A stretch of DNA of 64,000 bases from Rubrivivax sp. (GCA_021300575.1 JAJTDM010000020.1:1-64000), one strand, 5' to 3'. Positions 9,256-18,665 are shown, counted from the first letter of the stretch. A program made the numbers and translations. The notes: generated from the sequence alone by a model not told the origin.

Positions 9256-10495
9256 GCACCCTCCGCCGCCCCAGCACATAGCGAAACTCGAACCAGGTGG
9301 ACAGCGCGTTGTAGGCCGTCATGCCCAGCGCCAGCACCCACAAGGTCAGGATCACCTCGCCCGACGCCCACCACGCTCCCACCAGCAGGGCGAAGGCCAG
9401 CAGCGTGCCCGCCAGGCCCAGCGAGAAGTCCAGCCCGAAGCGTTCCTTCACCAGGTACAGCACGCTCAAGGGCGCGGCCACGAAGGCCGAGAGGATCCAC
9501 GGCGACAGGGCCCGCAGGTACTGGCCCACCTCGGCCCAGGCAGCGCCGAAGGCCCAGGCGTAGGCAGCATCCGGCACCAGCAGCAACAGCGGCCAGACCA
9601 GCATCACCCCCGTGGTGGACACCGCCAGGATGCGCAGCGCGTCACGGCGCAGCCGCTCGTCGTCGTGGCGGTGGCTGGCGGCGCGCGGGTAGTACACCTG
9701 GGACACCGCCCCGCTCACCAGGCCCAGCGGGGCTTTCAGCAGCCGCGTGGAGAAGGCGTAGTAGGCGGCGGCCGGGGCGCCGAAGAAGTGGGCGATCAGT
9801 AAGGGAAGGCCCGAACCTTGCGCGGCATCTGACAGCACGTGGGGCACGTTGAACAGCGTCAGGCGTCGGAAGTGGCGCATCAGCCGCCACACCTGGCGCG
9901 GCGCGGCGCGGCGGCGAAAGCCGGTCTGCGACAGGCCCTGCGCCAGCACGCCCAACGCGATGAACTGCCCCGCCAGCGTGGCCACCACCAGACCCAGGGC
10001 CTGCGCACCCCACAGCGGCACCCAGGCCAGCGACAGCAGCGCCGTGGCTGCGGCCTGCACGATGCGCGAGAGCGACAGGCGCCGGTAGGCGTGCACCCGC
10101 GCGGCCCAGTTGCCCAGCACCTGCACGGCGCCGCCGAGCAGCACGTACAGGGGCAGCAGGGCCAGGGCCGGCTCTCGAGCGGGGGGATGCACCGCCCAGA
10201 CCAGCGCCACCACCGCAGCGCACAGCGTGGACAGCACGGCGGCGATGCCCAGGCTGCCCCAGGCCACGGCCGAGGCCGCGCGCAGGCTGGACGGCAGCGC
10301 GATGGCCACCTCGAAGCGGGCACACACCACGGGCAGCAGGAAGCCGCCCCAGGCCAGGAAGATGACGAAGCCGCCATACAACTCCGGCGGGTACAGCCGG
10401 GTGATGAAGGGCAGCGCTGCCAGCGCGATGGCCTGGGCCACGGCCGTGCCACCGGCCACGGTGAAGACGCTGGTGAGGAAGGAGGGGCGCGACAT
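9248..10495 (-). CDS. Wzx-type polysaccharide flippase (MOP superfamily)
   Basis: Integral inner-membrane protein of 415 residues with about 12 hydrophobic segments along its whole length, expected to flip undecaprenyl-linked oligosaccharide to the periplasm. The N-terminus ([33 protein letters not shown] split over two helices) is the typical start of polysaccharide-biosynthesis flippases, where helix 1 is followed by a conserved RLYxPExYG loop. Basic cytoplasmic loops and a long C-terminal set of helices fit the family. The neighbours are sugar-nucleotide and glycosyltransferase genes, which supports the role. The export partner polymerase is not in this window. Confidence 0.87.
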   Translation of the reverse strand: MSRPSFLTSVFTVAGGTAVAQAIALAALPFITRLYPPELYGGFVIFLAWGGFLLPVVCARFEVAIALPSSLRAASAVAWGSLGIAAVLSTLCAAVVALVWAVHPPAREPALALLPLYVLLGGAVQVLGNWAARVHAYRRLSLSRIVQAAATALLSLAWVPLWGAQALGLVVATLAGQFIALGVLAQGLSQTGFRRRAAPRQVWRLMRHFRRLTLFNVPHVLSDAAQGSGLPLLIAHFFGAPAAAYYAFSTRLLKAPLGLVSGAVSQVYYPRAASHRHDDERLRRDALRILAVSTTGVMLVWPLLLLVPDAAYAWAFGAAWAEVGQYLRALSPWILSAFVAAPLSVLYLVKERFGLDFSLGLAGTLLAFALLVGAWWASGEVILTLWVLALGMTAYNALSTWFEFRYVLGRRRVHG

Positions 10496-10602
10496 GGCGC
10501 GTCGCCTTAAGCGGGCTTGAGCGAGGCAGCGGGCGTGAACTCAGCCCGGCCCAGCCACCCCGGCCACCCGAGCCCACGACGCCAGAGCCTCGACACCCCG
10601 GC

Positions 10603-11718
10603 TCAAGCTGCCGCTCCGACGGACACCGTCAACGCGGCACGCAACGCCGCCACCACCCGGTCCTGGTCGGCCTCGGTGAGGTCGGCGCTCATGGGCAGGC
10701 TCAGCACGCGGCCGGCCACGTCCAGGCTCACGGGGCAGCAGTCCGGGCAGCAATAGGCGGCATAAGCCACCTGGTGATGCAAGGGTTGGGGGTAATGCAC
10801 GGCGGTGGGGATGCCCACCTCCTTCAACGCCGCCTGCACGCGGGCGCGCTCGTCCACAAAGACGGTGTACTGGCCCCAGACGCAGTCACGGTCGGGCTTG
10901 ACGGTGAGCGTGCGCAGGCCGGGCAGGTCTTGCAACGCCGCGGTGTAGCGCGCGCCCAAGGCGGCGCGGCGCTGCAGTTCCCACTCGAAGCGGCCCAGCT
11001 TGCCCAGCACGATGGCGCACTGCAGCGTGTCCATGCGCCCACCCACGCCGATGCGCGTGTGGGTGTAGCGCGCGCTCTGGCCGTGAACGCGGATCTCGCG
11101 CGCGGCCTGGGCCAGGGCGTCGTCGTCGGTGAACAGTGCGCCGCCGTCACCGTAGCAGCCCAGCGGCTTGCTCGGGAAGAAGCTGGTGCAGCCGATGGTC
11201 GAAAGCGCACCGCTGCGCTGTCCCTGGTAGCTGGCACCGAAGCTCTGCGCCGCGTCTTCGATCACCGCCAGCCCGTGACGCTCGGCGATGGCGTTGAGCT
11301 CCGCCATGTCGGCCACCTGGCCGTACAGGCTGACGGGCATGATCGCCCGGGTGCGCGCGGTGATGCGCGCCTCCACCAGCGACGCGTCCAGGTTGCAGGT
11401 GCCGGGCTCCACGTCCACGAACACGGGCTTGCCGCCCAGCAGGACGATCACCTCGCCCGTGGCGGCAAAGGTGAAGGGGCTGGTGATCACCTCGTCGCCC
11501 GGATTGAAGTCCAGCGCCATCAAGGCGATCAGCAGCGCCTCGGTGCCGCTGGCCACGGCGACGCAGTGCCGGGCCCCGGTGAACGCCGCCAGCGCCGCCT
11601 CCAGCTCCGCCACCTCCGGGCCCATGATGTACTGGCCGTGGTCGAGCACGCGCTGGATGCGGGCGTCGATGTCGCCCTTGAGCGCGGCGTACTGGGTCTT
11701 CAGGTCGGTGAATTGCAT
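10603..11718 (-). CDS. wbpE: UDP-2-acetamido-3-keto-glucuronate aminotransferase, WbpE-like
   Basis: PLP-dependent DegT-family aminotransferase of 371 residues. It would convert UDP-3-keto-GlcNAcA to UDP-GlcNAc(3NH2)A with glutamate as amino donor. Signatures are FTDLKTQYAALKGDIDARI at the start, DEVITSPFTFAATGEVI, VIEDAAQSFGA (Asp155 for the PLP ring) and TSFFPSKPLGCYGDGGA with Schiff-base Lys184. It starts 4 bases after the wbpD stop. The assignment to the 3-amino uronic acid pathway rests on both the family-type start and the neighbouring wbpD and wbpB genes. Confidence 0.9.
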   Translation of the reverse strand: MQFTDLKTQYAALKGDIDARIQRVLDHGQYIMGPEVAELEAALAAFTGARHCVAVASGTEALLIALMALDFNPGDEVITSPFTFAATGEVIVLLGGKPVFVDVEPGTCNLDASLVEARITARTRAIMPVSLYGQVADMAELNAIAERHGLAVIEDAAQSFGASYQGQRSGALSTIGCTSFFPSKPLGCYGDGGALFTDDDALAQAAREIRVHGQSARYTHTRIGVGGRMDTLQCAIVLGKLGRFEWELQRRAALGARYTAALQDLPGLRTLTVKPDRDCVWGQYTVFVDERARVQAALKEVGIPTAVHYPQPLHHQVAYAAYCCPDCCPVSLDVAGRVLSLPMSADLTEADQDRVVAALRAALTVSVGAAA

Positions 11719-11722
11719 GGGA

Positions 11723-12355
11723 TCAGATCGGATTCAGGCGCTCGCCCTCGAGCCGGTAACGCGCGCCCGTGGCCGGGCAGGCCGCCTCCAGCACCTGCCC
11801 GGCGGGCGCACTGGCCGGCAGCGCCAGGCGCTCGCCGTGGGCGCTCATCCAGCCCACGCGCCGTGCGGGCACGCCCACCACCAGGGCGTAGGCCGGCACG
11901 TCGCGCGACACCACCGCACCCGCGCCCACGAAGGCGTACGCGCCCACCGTGGTGCCGCAGACGATGGTGCAGTTGGCCCCCAGCGTGGCGCCGCGCTGGA
12001 CCAGCGTGGGCCGGTACTCGTTCTTGCGCACCACGGCCGCGCGCGGGTTGTGCACGTTGGTGAACACCATGCTCGGCCCGCAGAACACATCGTCCTCCAG
12101 CGTCACCGCGTCATAGACGGAGACCTGGTTCTGGATCTTGACGTTGCGGCCGATGACCACGTCATTGCCGACGAACACGCCCTGCCCCAGCGAGCAGCCC
12201 TCGCCAATGCGCGCCCCGGCGCACACATGCGCGAAGTGCCACACCCGCGTGCCGGCCCCGATCTGCGCGCCTTCGTCGACGACGGCGCTGGGGTGGGCCC
12301 AGAAGGCCCGGTCGGCAGGAACAGCCTGCGTCGAAGCGGGAGCGTCAGCGTTCAT
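11723..12355 (-). CDS. wbpD: UDP-GlcNAc(3NH2)A 3-N-acetyltransferase, WbpD-like
   Basis: Left-handed beta-helix (hexapeptide repeat) acetyltransferase of 210 residues. It would acetylate the 3-amino group to give UDP-2,3-diacetamido-glucuronate, using acetyl-CoA. Hexapeptide turns run from [24 protein letters not shown] (split over coils) to [25 protein letters not shown], with the catalytic-region phrase FTNVHNPRA typical of WbpD/WlbB. The start ATG 12355 is unusual: its A is the last base of the vapC stop codon (TGATG), so translation is probably coupled to the toxin gene. The stop is followed after 4 bases by wbpE. Confidence 0.9.
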   Translation of the reverse strand: MNADAPASTQAVPADRAFWAHPSAVVDEGAQIGAGTRVWHFAHVCAGARIGEGCSLGQGVFVGNDVVIGRNVKIQNQVSVYDAVTLEDDVFCGPSMVFTNVHNPRAAVVRKNEYRPTLVQRGATLGANCTIVCGTTVGAYAFVGAGAVVSRDVPAYALVVGVPARRVGWMSAHGERLALPASAPAGQVLEAACPATGARYRLEGERLNPI

Positions 12356-12750
12356 CACAGCACCTGCACCTTGGGCAGGCCGCGCATCTTGCGGTCGAAG
12401 GTGAACAGCGTGTCCAGCCCACCCGCCTGTGCGCGAGCCGCCAGCAGGCAGTCGGCGAAGTCGGCCTTGCCTGCGGCGTACAGGCCGATGGCAACGGCCA
12501 CTTCCTCGGCGCCATCCAGACGCACCGTGGCATTCGAGGACAGGGCGCGCAGGGCCGACAGCACCTGCTCTCGCGGCCGGGCGTAGGTGCGCGTCAGCAC
12601 CCACACCAACTCCACCAGCACGGACTGGGAAATCCAGATCGACCCCGGCTCGGCCGCCTGGCGGTCGAACAAGCGCTTCGCCTTGTCCAGTTGGGCAGCG
12701 TCATCGGCCACCAGCAGCCGCACCAGGATGTTGGTGTCGACGGCGATCAC
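12355..12750 (-). CDS. vapC: VapC-type PIN-domain toxin inside the sugar operon
   Basis: PIN-domain ribonuclease toxin of 131 residues. The acidic quartet is intact: Asp5 in [11 protein letters not shown], Glu47 in [12 protein letters not shown], Asp97/Asp100 in [10 protein letters not shown] and Asp119 in FTFDRKM. The start is GTG 12750, overlapping the antitoxin stop by four bases (GTGA), the classic arrangement for toxin-antitoxin pairs. The toxin stop (TGA) overlaps the wbpD ATG by one base. The cellular RNA target is not predictable from sequence. It sits between wbpB and wbpD, two genes of one biosynthetic pathway. Confidence 0.9.
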   Translation of the reverse strand: MIAVDTNILVRLLVADDAAQLDKAKRLFDRQAAEPGSIWISQSVLVELVWVLTRTYARPREQVLSALRALSSNATVRLDGAEEVAVAIGLYAAGKADFADCLLAARAQAGGLDTLFTFDRKMRGLPKVQVL

Positions 12751-13013
12751 GGGGAACTCTTGGCCGACGGGGTGGCGCGTTCGGTCACGGCCTGCGCCAC
12801 GCCTTCTTCCATCTCCTGCAGCGTGCGTGTGCGTTCGCCCGGTACCGCCAACAGCCCGGCCAGCCCTGCAGAGCCAACGGCGAGCTTGCGCACGCGCAAA
12901 GACCCATCCTCCTGGGGATCGATTTCCAGGCGTTGGCCGGGTGCGATGCCCAGTTGCTGGCGCAAGCCGTGAGGCAGGGTGATCTGGCCTTTGTCGCTGA
13001 CGGTGACCTGCAT
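12747..13013 (-). CDS. vapB: AbrB/MazE-family antitoxin (VapB)
   Basis: Antitoxin of 88 residues. The N-terminal half is a swapped-hairpin AbrB DNA-binding domain (MQVTVSDKGQITLPHGLRQQ, then LGIAPGQRLEIDPQEDGSL). The C-terminal half (GLLAVPGERTRTLQEMEEGV) is the helix expected to wrap around and neutralise the PIN toxin. It should also repress its own transcription. It overlaps vapC by four bases. Downstream genes of the polysaccharide pathway follow without a gap, so antitoxin-mediated repression could reach them. Confidence 0.88.
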   Translation of the reverse strand: MQVTVSDKGQITLPHGLRQQLGIAPGQRLEIDPQEDGSLRVRKLAVGSAGLAGLLAVPGERTRTLQEMEEGVAQAVTERATPSAKSSP

Positions 13014-13040
13014 GTCGGAACGGAGTGAGTAAGTCGGAAC
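13014..13040 (-). promoter_or_regulatory. Direct repeats upstream of vapB, possible antitoxin operator
   Basis: Two exact copies of GTCGGAAC (13014-13021 and 13033-13040 as read on the plus strand), 19 bases apart start to start, immediately before the vapB ATG in the 67-base gap after wbpB. AbrB-type antitoxins commonly bind repeated sites next to their own start. No strong -35/-10 pair is evident in the gap, so a separate promoter is possible but not shown. Confidence 0.4.
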
Positions 13041-13080
13041 GTCTCGTCACATTCTGACAGATACAGCCCAGGAAGAAACT

Positions 13081-14139
13081 TCAGAACACCAACGGCAAGC
13101 CCACGCGCACGCCGTCGCGGGCGCTGCGGTAGGCGGCGATGATGACTTCCAGCGAGCGCAGGCCCTCGTAGCCGTCCACCTGCGCATGCGCCTGGCCGCG
13201 CAGGGTGTGGATGACGTTGGCGTAGTACAGCGGATGGCCGAAGCCGTAGACCGAGGTGGGGGCGTAGTTGGCGTCCTTCGCCGTGTCGTCCTCCGGCCGG
13301 TGCTCGTCGAACTCCCAGTGCTCGATGCGGTTGACCGCCACGCCGCCGATGCGCACGGTGCCGCGCTCGCCCAGCACGGTGATGCTGCCTTCGAGGTTGC
13401 GCGGGTAGGTGAGCATGCTGACGTTGATGGAGGCCAGGCCACCCGCGCGCAGGCGCAGGCTCATCACGCCGCTGTCCTCGGCCTCGATGTCGCGCAACTG
13501 CGTGGCGGTGTAGGCGTGCACGTTGTCCACCGGGCCCACCAGCCAGTCCACCATGTCCACGTAGTGGCTGGCCTGGTTCATGAAGGCCCCGCCGTCCAGG
13601 TCCCAGCGGCCGCGCCAGGGGGCGTCGTCGTAGTAGCTCTGCGGGCGCGTCCAGAAGACGTTGACGGTGACCATGTGGATGCGGCCGAAGCGCTTGGCGT
13701 CGATGGCCTGCTTGAGCAGCTGCAGCGTGGCGTTCAGCCGGTTCTGCTTGACGACGAAGAGCTTCACGCCGGCGTCGCGGCAGGCGCGCACCATGGCCAC
13801 GCCCGCGTCCCATTGGGTGGCCATGGGCTTTTCGCTGAGCACATGGCGCCCGGCCTGGGCGCAGGCGATGGCCTGCTGCGGGTGCAAGCCGCTGGGCGTG
13901 GTGAGGGCCACGATGTCGGCAGCGCTGCCGGCCAGCAAGGCGTCCAGCGAATCGAAGCCCCGGGCGCCGGTGCGCTCCACCGCCGCCTGCAGGCGCGCGG
14001 GGTCGGTGTCGCACACGGCCACCAGTTCAGCGCGGCCGGCATGCTCAGCCAGCGCCGCGAAATGGTTGGCCGAGATGCGGCCGCAGCCCACGAGTGCGAA
14101 GCGCACGGGCCGGTCGGTGATGGGGAAGGCAGGGGTCAT
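13081..14139 (-). CDS. wbpB: UDP-GlcNAcA 3-dehydrogenase, WbpB/WlbA-type Gfo/Idh/MocA oxidoreductase
   Basis: NAD-dependent oxidoreductase of 352 residues that would oxidise UDP-N-acetylglucosaminuronate at C3. It has an N-terminal Rossmann fold (FALVGCGRISANHFAAL), the family EKP motif in HVLSEKPMATQWDAG, the WlbA-type VKQNRLNATLQLLKQAID segment, then GGAFMNQASHYVDMVDWLVG with the expected catalytic His in the beta-sheet domain. The substrate call comes from the match to this subgroup together with tviB upstream and wbpE/wbpD downstream. It is followed by vapB after 67 bases. Confidence 0.9.
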   Translation of the reverse strand: MTPAFPITDRPVRFALVGCGRISANHFAALAEHAGRAELVAVCDTDPARLQAAVERTGARGFDSLDALLAGSAADIVALTTPSGLHPQQAIACAQAGRHVLSEKPMATQWDAGVAMVRACRDAGVKLFVVKQNRLNATLQLLKQAIDAKRFGRIHMVTVNVFWTRPQSYYDDAPWRGRWDLDGGAFMNQASHYVDMVDWLVGPVDNVHAYTATQLRDIEAEDSGVMSLRLRAGGLASINVSMLTYPRNLEGSITVLGERGTVRIGGVAVNRIEHWEFDEHRPEDDTAKDANYAPTSVYGFGHPLYYANVIHTLRGQAHAQVDGYEGLRSLEVIIAAYRSARDGVRVGLPLVF

Positions 14140-14143
14140 GGGT

Positions 14144-14166
14144 CTTCGACAGGCTCAGCCCGAAGG
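14144..14166. repeat. REP-like intergenic palindrome
   Basis: An imperfect palindrome starting CTTCGACAGGCTCAG and ending CCCGAAGG lies between tviB and wbpB. It shares the CCTGAGC-TTGTCGAAG core with the element at 53.5 kb when read on the opposite strand. This motif is a recurrent intergenic repeat in betaproteobacteria. It may act as an mRNA-stabilising or attenuating hairpin. Confidence 0.6.
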
Positions 14167-14261
14167 GGTCAAGGCATGTGCGGAAAATCGAACAACGAGC
14201 GGCAGCACGGAAGCCCTGTCAAACCCGACAGACCTCCCACGTTTGGCTTCAGCGTCGGGTC

Positions 14262-15584
14262 TCACAGCCTGAACACCGTGAACCCGGCGGCCTGCAAGGC
14301 GGCAGGGTCGTAAAGACTCTTCACATCGGCCAGCACGGGGCGCGGGCCGCGCACCAGGGCGCGCAGCCCGGCGGCAGTCAAGGCACGGAACTCGCGGTGC
14401 GCCACGGCCACCACCAGCGCATCCACCGGGGCCGCGGGCGACACCTCGCCCAGCGTCAGCCCGTGGTCGTGATGGAGTTCACGCGCATCGGCATGCGGGT
14501 CCACCACCACCACCTCGGCGCCGTGGTCACGCAGCTCGTGCACGAGATCGACCACCTTGGAGTTGCGCGTGTCGGGCACGTTCTCCTTGAAGGTGATGCC
14601 CAGCACGCCGATGCGCGCGCGCGGCACGTCCACGCCGTTCTTCAGCATCAGCTTGATGGTGTTGCGCGCGACGTAGCGCCCCATGTTGTCGTTGATGCGC
14701 CGCCCGGCCAGGATCACCTGTGGGATGTAGCCCACCTGCTCGGCCTTGTAGGTGAGGTAGTACGGGTCCACGCCGATGCAGTGCCCGCCCACCAGGCCAG
14801 GGCGGAAGGGCAGGAAGTTCCACTTCGAGCTGGCGGCAGCCAGCACCTCGGCGGTGTCGATGCCCAGGCGGGCGAAGATCACCGACAGTTCGTTCATCAG
14901 CGCGATGTTGAGGTCACGCTGCGTGTTCTCGATGACCTTGGCGGCCTCGGCCACGCGGATGGAGCTGGCCCGGTGCACCCCAGCGCGCACCACGGATTCG
15001 TACACCTGCGCCACGGTGTCCAGCGTGGCGGCGTCGCAGCCCGAGACGATCTTGCGGATGTCCTCGAAGCGGTGCTCGCGGTCACCGGGGTTGATGCGCT
15101 CGGGGCTGTAGCCGCAGAAGAAGTCCACGCCATGGCGCAGGCCCGAGGTGGCCTCCAACACGGGCACGCAGTCCTCTTCCGTGGCGCCGGGGTAGACGGT
15201 CGACTCGAACACCACGACGTCGCCGGGCTTGAGCGCCGGGCCCACGGTGCGCGAAGCTGAAAGAAGCGGGGCCAGGTCGGGCTTGTGCGCCGCGTCCACG
15301 GGCGTGGGCACGGCCACGATGAAGAAGTCGCACCCGCGCAGGTCCGCCGCTTGGTCGGTGAAGCGCAGGCCCGCTGCAGGCAGCCCGCCGGGCTCGATCT
15401 CGCCCGTACGGTCCACGCCGCGGCGCAGTTCACCGATGCGCGAGGCATCGATGTCAAAGCCCACCACTTCCGACGACTCGGGCCGGGCCGGTGCGGCCTG
15501 CGCGGCCCGCGCGGCCCGCGCAAATGCGACGGCCACGGGCAGGCCCACGTAGCCGAGGCCGACGACGGCGATCTTGCGTTGCAT
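14262..15584 (-). CDS. tviB: UDP-N-acetylhexosamine 6-dehydrogenase, TviB/WbpO type
   Basis: NAD-dependent dehydrogenase of 440 residues that oxidises C6 of UDP-GlcNAc (or UDP-GalNAc) to the uronic acid, the first committed step of this locus. It has the Rossmann start [35 protein letters not shown], the active-site Lys216 in [14 protein letters not shown] and catalytic Cys269 in [16 protein letters not shown], the TviB-type version of the motif. An extra Ala-rich run of about ten residues follows helix 1. It is the first gene of the minus-strand locus and is transcribed away from lysS. Whether it prefers GlcNAc or GalNAc is not certain; the WbpB/E/D genes favour GlcNAc. Confidence 0.9.
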   Translation of the reverse strand: MQRKIAVVGLGYVGLPVAVAFARAARAAQAAPARPESSEVVGFDIDASRIGELRRGVDRTGEIEPGGLPAAGLRFTDQAADLRGCDFFIVAVPTPVDAAHKPDLAPLLSASRTVGPALKPGDVVVFESTVYPGATEEDCVPVLEATSGLRHGVDFFCGYSPERINPGDREHRFEDIRKIVSGCDAATLDTVAQVYESVVRAGVHRASSIRVAEAAKVIENTQRDLNIALMNELSVIFARLGIDTAEVLAAASSKWNFLPFRPGLVGGHCIGVDPYYLTYKAEQVGYIPQVILAGRRINDNMGRYVARNTIKLMLKNGVDVPRARIGVLGITFKENVPDTRNSKVVDLVHELRDHGAEVVVVDPHADARELHHDHGLTLGEVSPAAPVDALVVAVAHREFRALTAAGLRALVRGPRPVLADVKSLYDPAALQAAGFTVFRL

Positions 15585-15619
15585 GCGAGGGGAGTTCGGT
15601 GGGACAGAGCGGAGCCGAC

Positions 15620-15665
15620 GATTCTAGGCAGCATGGCGCCCTGTCTGAAGGCCCCGCCTAGAATC
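15620..15665. promoter_or_regulatory. Divergent tviB/lysS promoter region with matched -10 elements
   Basis: The 114-base gap between tviB and lysS holds a perfect 10-base inverted repeat: GATTCTAGGC (15620-15629) and GCCTAGAATC (15656-15665). Each arm reads GCCTAGAATC outward and so presents a TAGAAT -10 hexamer toward its own gene, about 35 bases before each start codon. -35 elements are weak in both directions. The same CCTAGAATCC string precedes ychF, supporting a promoter role. Confidence 0.6.
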
Positions 15666-15698
15666 CTGGCCCCTGCCCGCCTCCCAGCCGACCTCTAC

Positions 15699-17216
15699 AT
15701 GAGCACTCACGCGCCCACCGCCCACGCCGATGACAACCAGCTGATCACCGAGCGGCGCGAGAAACTGGCCGCGCTTCGCGTGCAGGCCCAGGCCGCGGGC
15801 ACGGCGGCCTTCCCCAACGACTTCAAGCCCACCCACCACGCCAGCGACCTGCACCACCGCCACGGGCAGGTTCCCAACGATGAGTTGGAACCCCAGGCCA
15901 TCGCCGTGGCGATCGCCGGGCGCTTGATGCTCAAGCGCGTGATGGGCAAGGCCTGTTTCGGCACGCTGCAGGACGGCACCGGCCGGCTTCAGATCTATGT
16001 GACGCAGGATGCGGTGGGCGCCGAGGCGCTGGCCGCCTTCAAGCACTGGGACCTGGGCGACATCCTGTCATGCGAAGGCACCTTGTTTCGCACCAAGACG
16101 GGCGAGTTGTCGGTCAAGGCCACCCGGGTGCGGATGCTGACCAAGAGCCTGCGCCCGCTGCCGGACAAGTTTCACGGCATGACCGACCAGGAGCAGAAGT
16201 ACCGCCAGCGTTACGTAGACCTGATGACCGATGAGCACGCCCGCGCCCGCTTCGTGGCGCGCAGCAAGGCGGTGAGTTCCATTCGCCAGTTCATGGTCGA
16301 GCACAGCTTCCTGGAGGTGGAGACGCCCATGCTCCACCCGATTCCCGGTGGGGCCAACGCCAAGCCCTTCGTCACCCACCACAACGCGCTGGACCAGGAG
16401 ATGTTCCTGCGCATCGCGCCCGAGCTCTACCTCAAGCGCCTGGTGGTGGGCGGCTTCGAGCGCGTGTTCGAGATCAACCGCAACTTCCGCAACGAAGGCA
16501 TCAGCGTCCGGCACAACCCGGAATTCACGATGATGGAGTTCTACGCGGCGTACTGGAACCACCACGACCTGATGGACTTCACCGAGCAGGTGCTGCGCCA
16601 CGCCGCGCGCCAGGCCACGGGCTCGGCCACGCTGAGCTACGCCGGGCGTCCCGTGGACCTGGACAAGCCCTTCGCCCGCCTGACCGTGACCGACGCGCTG
16701 GTCCAGCATGCGGGCCTGACGCCCGAACAAGCCGCAGACGCCGCCTTCCTGCACCAGCGCCTGAAGAGCCTGGGCGAGGAGCCGCCGGCGCACTGGAGCC
16801 TGGCCGAACTGCAGTTCGGCTTGTTCGAAGCTGCGGTGGAAGACCAGCTCTGGGACCCCACCTTCATCATCGATTACCCCGTCGAAGTCTCGCCGCTCGC
16901 CCGCGCCTCCGACCGCGACCCCAGCATCACCGAACGCTACGAGCTCTTCATGACCGGGCGCGAGATCGCCAACGGTTTCTCTGAGTTGAACGACGCCGAG
17001 GACCAGGCCGCACGCTTTGCTGCCCAGGCCGCCAACAAGGACGCCGGCGACGAAGAGGCGATGTACTTCGATGCCGACTTCATCCGCGCACTCGAATACG
17101 GCATGCCGCCCACGGGCGGCTGCGGCATCGGCATCGACCGGCTGGTGATGCTGTTGACCGACAGCCCCAGCATCCGCGACGTGATCCTGTTCCCCGCCCT
17201 GCGGCGCGAGGCCTGA
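15699..17216 (+). CDS. lysS: Lysyl-tRNA synthetase, class II
   Basis: Charges tRNA-Lys in the cytoplasm. It has 505 residues, the normal length. An N-terminal OB-fold anticodon-binding domain covers about residues 60-165 ([20 protein letters not shown]). The class II catalytic core follows: motif 1 around [20 protein letters not shown], motif 2 [20 protein letters not shown] and motif 3 [20 protein letters not shown] near the end. The start is ATG 15699; the longer upstream frame runs through the promoter region and is not coding. Confidence 0.98.
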   Translation: MSTHAPTAHADDNQLITERREKLAALRVQAQAAGTAAFPNDFKPTHHASDLHHRHGQVPNDELEPQAIAVAIAGRLMLKRVMGKACFGTLQDGTGRLQIYVTQDAVGAEALAAFKHWDLGDILSCEGTLFRTKTGELSVKATRVRMLTKSLRPLPDKFHGMTDQEQKYRQRYVDLMTDEHARARFVARSKAVSSIRQFMVEHSFLEVETPMLHPIPGGANAKPFVTHHNALDQEMFLRIAPELYLKRLVVGGFERVFEINRNFRNEGISVRHNPEFTMMEFYAAYWNHHDLMDFTEQVLRHAARQATGSATLSYAGRPVDLDKPFARLTVTDALVQHAGLTPEQAADAAFLHQRLKSLGEEPPAHWSLAELQFGLFEAAVEDQLWDPTFIIDYPVEVSPLARASDRDPSITERYELFMTGREIANGFSELNDAEDQAARFAAQAANKDAGDEEAMYFDADFIRALEYGMPPTGGCGIGIDRLVMLLTDSPSIRDVILFPALRREA

Positions 17217-17257
17217 AGCCGGCGCGTCCAAGGCACGTCCCCGTTCGCCAAGGCACC

Positions 17258-17803
17258 GTGCGCATCGAGTCCCTGCACCTGCTGCAGCGCGCCTGCTGGG
17301 ACGAGCTGACACGCGCCACCCACGAGCGCGAGCACGGCTGGCGCATCATGACGCTGGCCACGGTGGAGTCCGGCCGGGCCGAGGCGCGCTCGGTGATCCT
17401 GCGCGAAACGGACCCGGCAGGGCACCGCCTGGTGTTCTTCACCGACGACCGTTCGCCGAAGCTGCAGCAGATCCAGGCCCACCCCCAGGGAACGCTGCTG
17501 GCCTGGTGCCCGCGGTTGTCCTGGCAGATCAGGCTGCGCGTGCTGCTGACCCGCGAGACCGACCCGCATCTGGCCTTGTCACGCTGGGCCCGGCTGCGGC
17601 TGTCGCCCGCTGCCCAGGATTACCTGTCGCCCCTGGCCCCGGGGGAGCCACTGAGCGAGATCGCCCGCGAGGAACGGGGCTCGCGCGAACACTTCGCGAT
17701 GGTCAACGCCCAGGTCGAATCACTGGACTGGCTGGAACTGCATCCCGACGGCCACCGCCGGGCCCTGTTCGACGCCGCGGGCAGCCGCTGGGTCCAGCCC
17801 TGA
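17258..17803 (+). CDS. Pyridoxamine 5'-phosphate oxidase-family flavoprotein
   Basis: A 181-residue FMN-binding split-barrel protein. It carries the PNPOx-like ARSVILRETDPAGHRLVFFTDDRSPKL region (FMN contact strands), then WCPRLSWQIRLRVLL, and a C-terminal block VESLDWLELHPDGHRRALFD resembling the PNPOx C-terminal dimerisation motif. It is shorter than true PdxH, so a role in vitamin B6 synthesis should not be assumed. The start is GTG 17258, 41 bases after lysS, so the two may be cotranscribed. Confidence 0.82.
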   Translation: MRIESLHLLQRACWDELTRATHEREHGWRIMTLATVESGRAEARSVILRETDPAGHRLVFFTDDRSPKLQQIQAHPQGTLLAWCPRLSWQIRLRVLLTRETDPHLALSRWARLRLSPAAQDYLSPLAPGEPLSEIAREERGSREHFAMVNAQVESLDWLELHPDGHRRALFDAAGSRWVQP

Positions 17804-17816
17804 CGCTGTCGGTCAG

Positions 17817-17834
17817 GTCCCGCCTTGGCGGGAC
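17817..17834. terminator. Bidirectional hairpin between convergent genes
   Basis: Perfect stem GTCCCGCC-TT-GGCGGGAC in the 73-base gap between the convergent PNPOx-like and enoyl-CoA hydratase genes. There is no U-tract on either strand. A second imperfect hairpin (CCCTTGCAG/CTGCAGGG) lies about 15 bases further on. Confidence 0.5.
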
Positions 17835-17876
17835 ACGGGTGGCGCAACCCTTGCAGCCTGCAGGGTGCGGCTGGTC

Positions 17877-18665
17877 TCAGCGGTGCCTGAACTCGGGCTT
17901 GCGCTTGGCGAGGAAGGCGTCCATGCCTTCCTTCTGGTCTTCGGTGGCGAACAGCGAGTGGAAGACCTGGCGCTCGTGGGCCATGCCCGCGCTCAGCGGC
18001 CCTTCGAAGGCCTGGTTGACGCAGGCCTTGGCCGCCATCACGCTGGGAAGGCCGAGCTGGCAGACAGCCTCTGCCGCCGCCAGCGCCTCGTCCAGCAGCC
18101 GGTCCGCGGGCACCACGCGGGACACCAGGCCTGCCCGTTCGGCCTCGGCAGCGTCCATCATCCGCCCGGTCAGCACCAGGTCCATGGCCTTGGCCTTGCC
18201 CACCGCACGCGGCAGGCGCTGCGTGCCACCGGCCCCCGGGATGACGCCGATCTTGATCTCGGGCTGGCCGAACTTCGCGGTGTCAGACGCGATGATGAAG
18301 TCGCACATCATGGCCAGTTCGCAGCCGCCGCCCAGTGCGAAGCCCGACACCGCTGCGATCACGGGCTTGCGCACGCGCAGCAGGGTTTCCCAGTTGCGGG
18401 TGATGAAGCCGTTCAGCACCACCTCGCGGTAGGTCAGCTTGGCCATGGCCGAGATGTCGGCGCCTGCGGCAAAGGCCTTTTCGCTGCCGGTGACGACGAT
18501 GCAGCCGATGCGGTCGTCGGCATCGAAGGCCAGCAGGGCCGCGCCCAGTTCGTCCATCAGCGCGTTGTTGAGCGCATTGAGCTGCTTGGGCCGGTTCAGG
18601 GTGATCAAGCCCGTGCGGTGCGCGCCGTCGCCGCGGGTGTCGGTGAGGATGTGCTCGTAGGTCAT
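17877..18665 (-). CDS. Enoyl-CoA hydratase (crotonase family)
   Basis: Hydrates 2-trans-enoyl-CoA in fatty-acid or amino-acid beta-oxidation. It has 262 residues, typical length. The oxyanion-hole segment AAGADISAM and the two catalytic glutamates of true hydratases are present, in [11 protein letters not shown] and [20 protein letters not shown], spaced 20 residues apart as in rat mitochondrial hydratase. The C-terminal F-L-A-K-R-K-P-E-F helix is also typical. It is transcribed alone, convergent with the lysS unit. Close relatives are often annotated PaaF, but nothing here ties it to phenylacetate. Confidence 0.93.
   Translation of the reverse strand: MTYEHILTDTRGDGAHRTGLITLNRPKQLNALNNALMDELGAALLAFDADDRIGCIVVTGSEKAFAAGADISAMAKLTYREVVLNGFITRNWETLLRVRKPVIAAVSGFALGGGCELAMMCDFIIASDTAKFGQPEIKIGVIPGAGGTQRLPRAVGKAKAMDLVLTGRMMDAAEAERAGLVSRVVPADRLLDEALAAAEAVCQLGLPSVMAAKACVNQAFEGPLSAGMAHERQVFHSLFATEDQKEGMDAFLAKRKPEFRHR

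Noticed and set aside
12747-13013. The AbrB-type gene as a general transcription regulator of the polysaccharide locus
   Set aside because: Its overlap with a PIN toxin gene and its short length make an antitoxin role far more likely; wider regulation remains only a hypothesis.
17258-17803. Assignment of the PNPOx-like gene as pdxH
   Set aside because: It is shorter than PdxH and its sequence differs in substrate-binding regions; a general flavoprotein call is safer.
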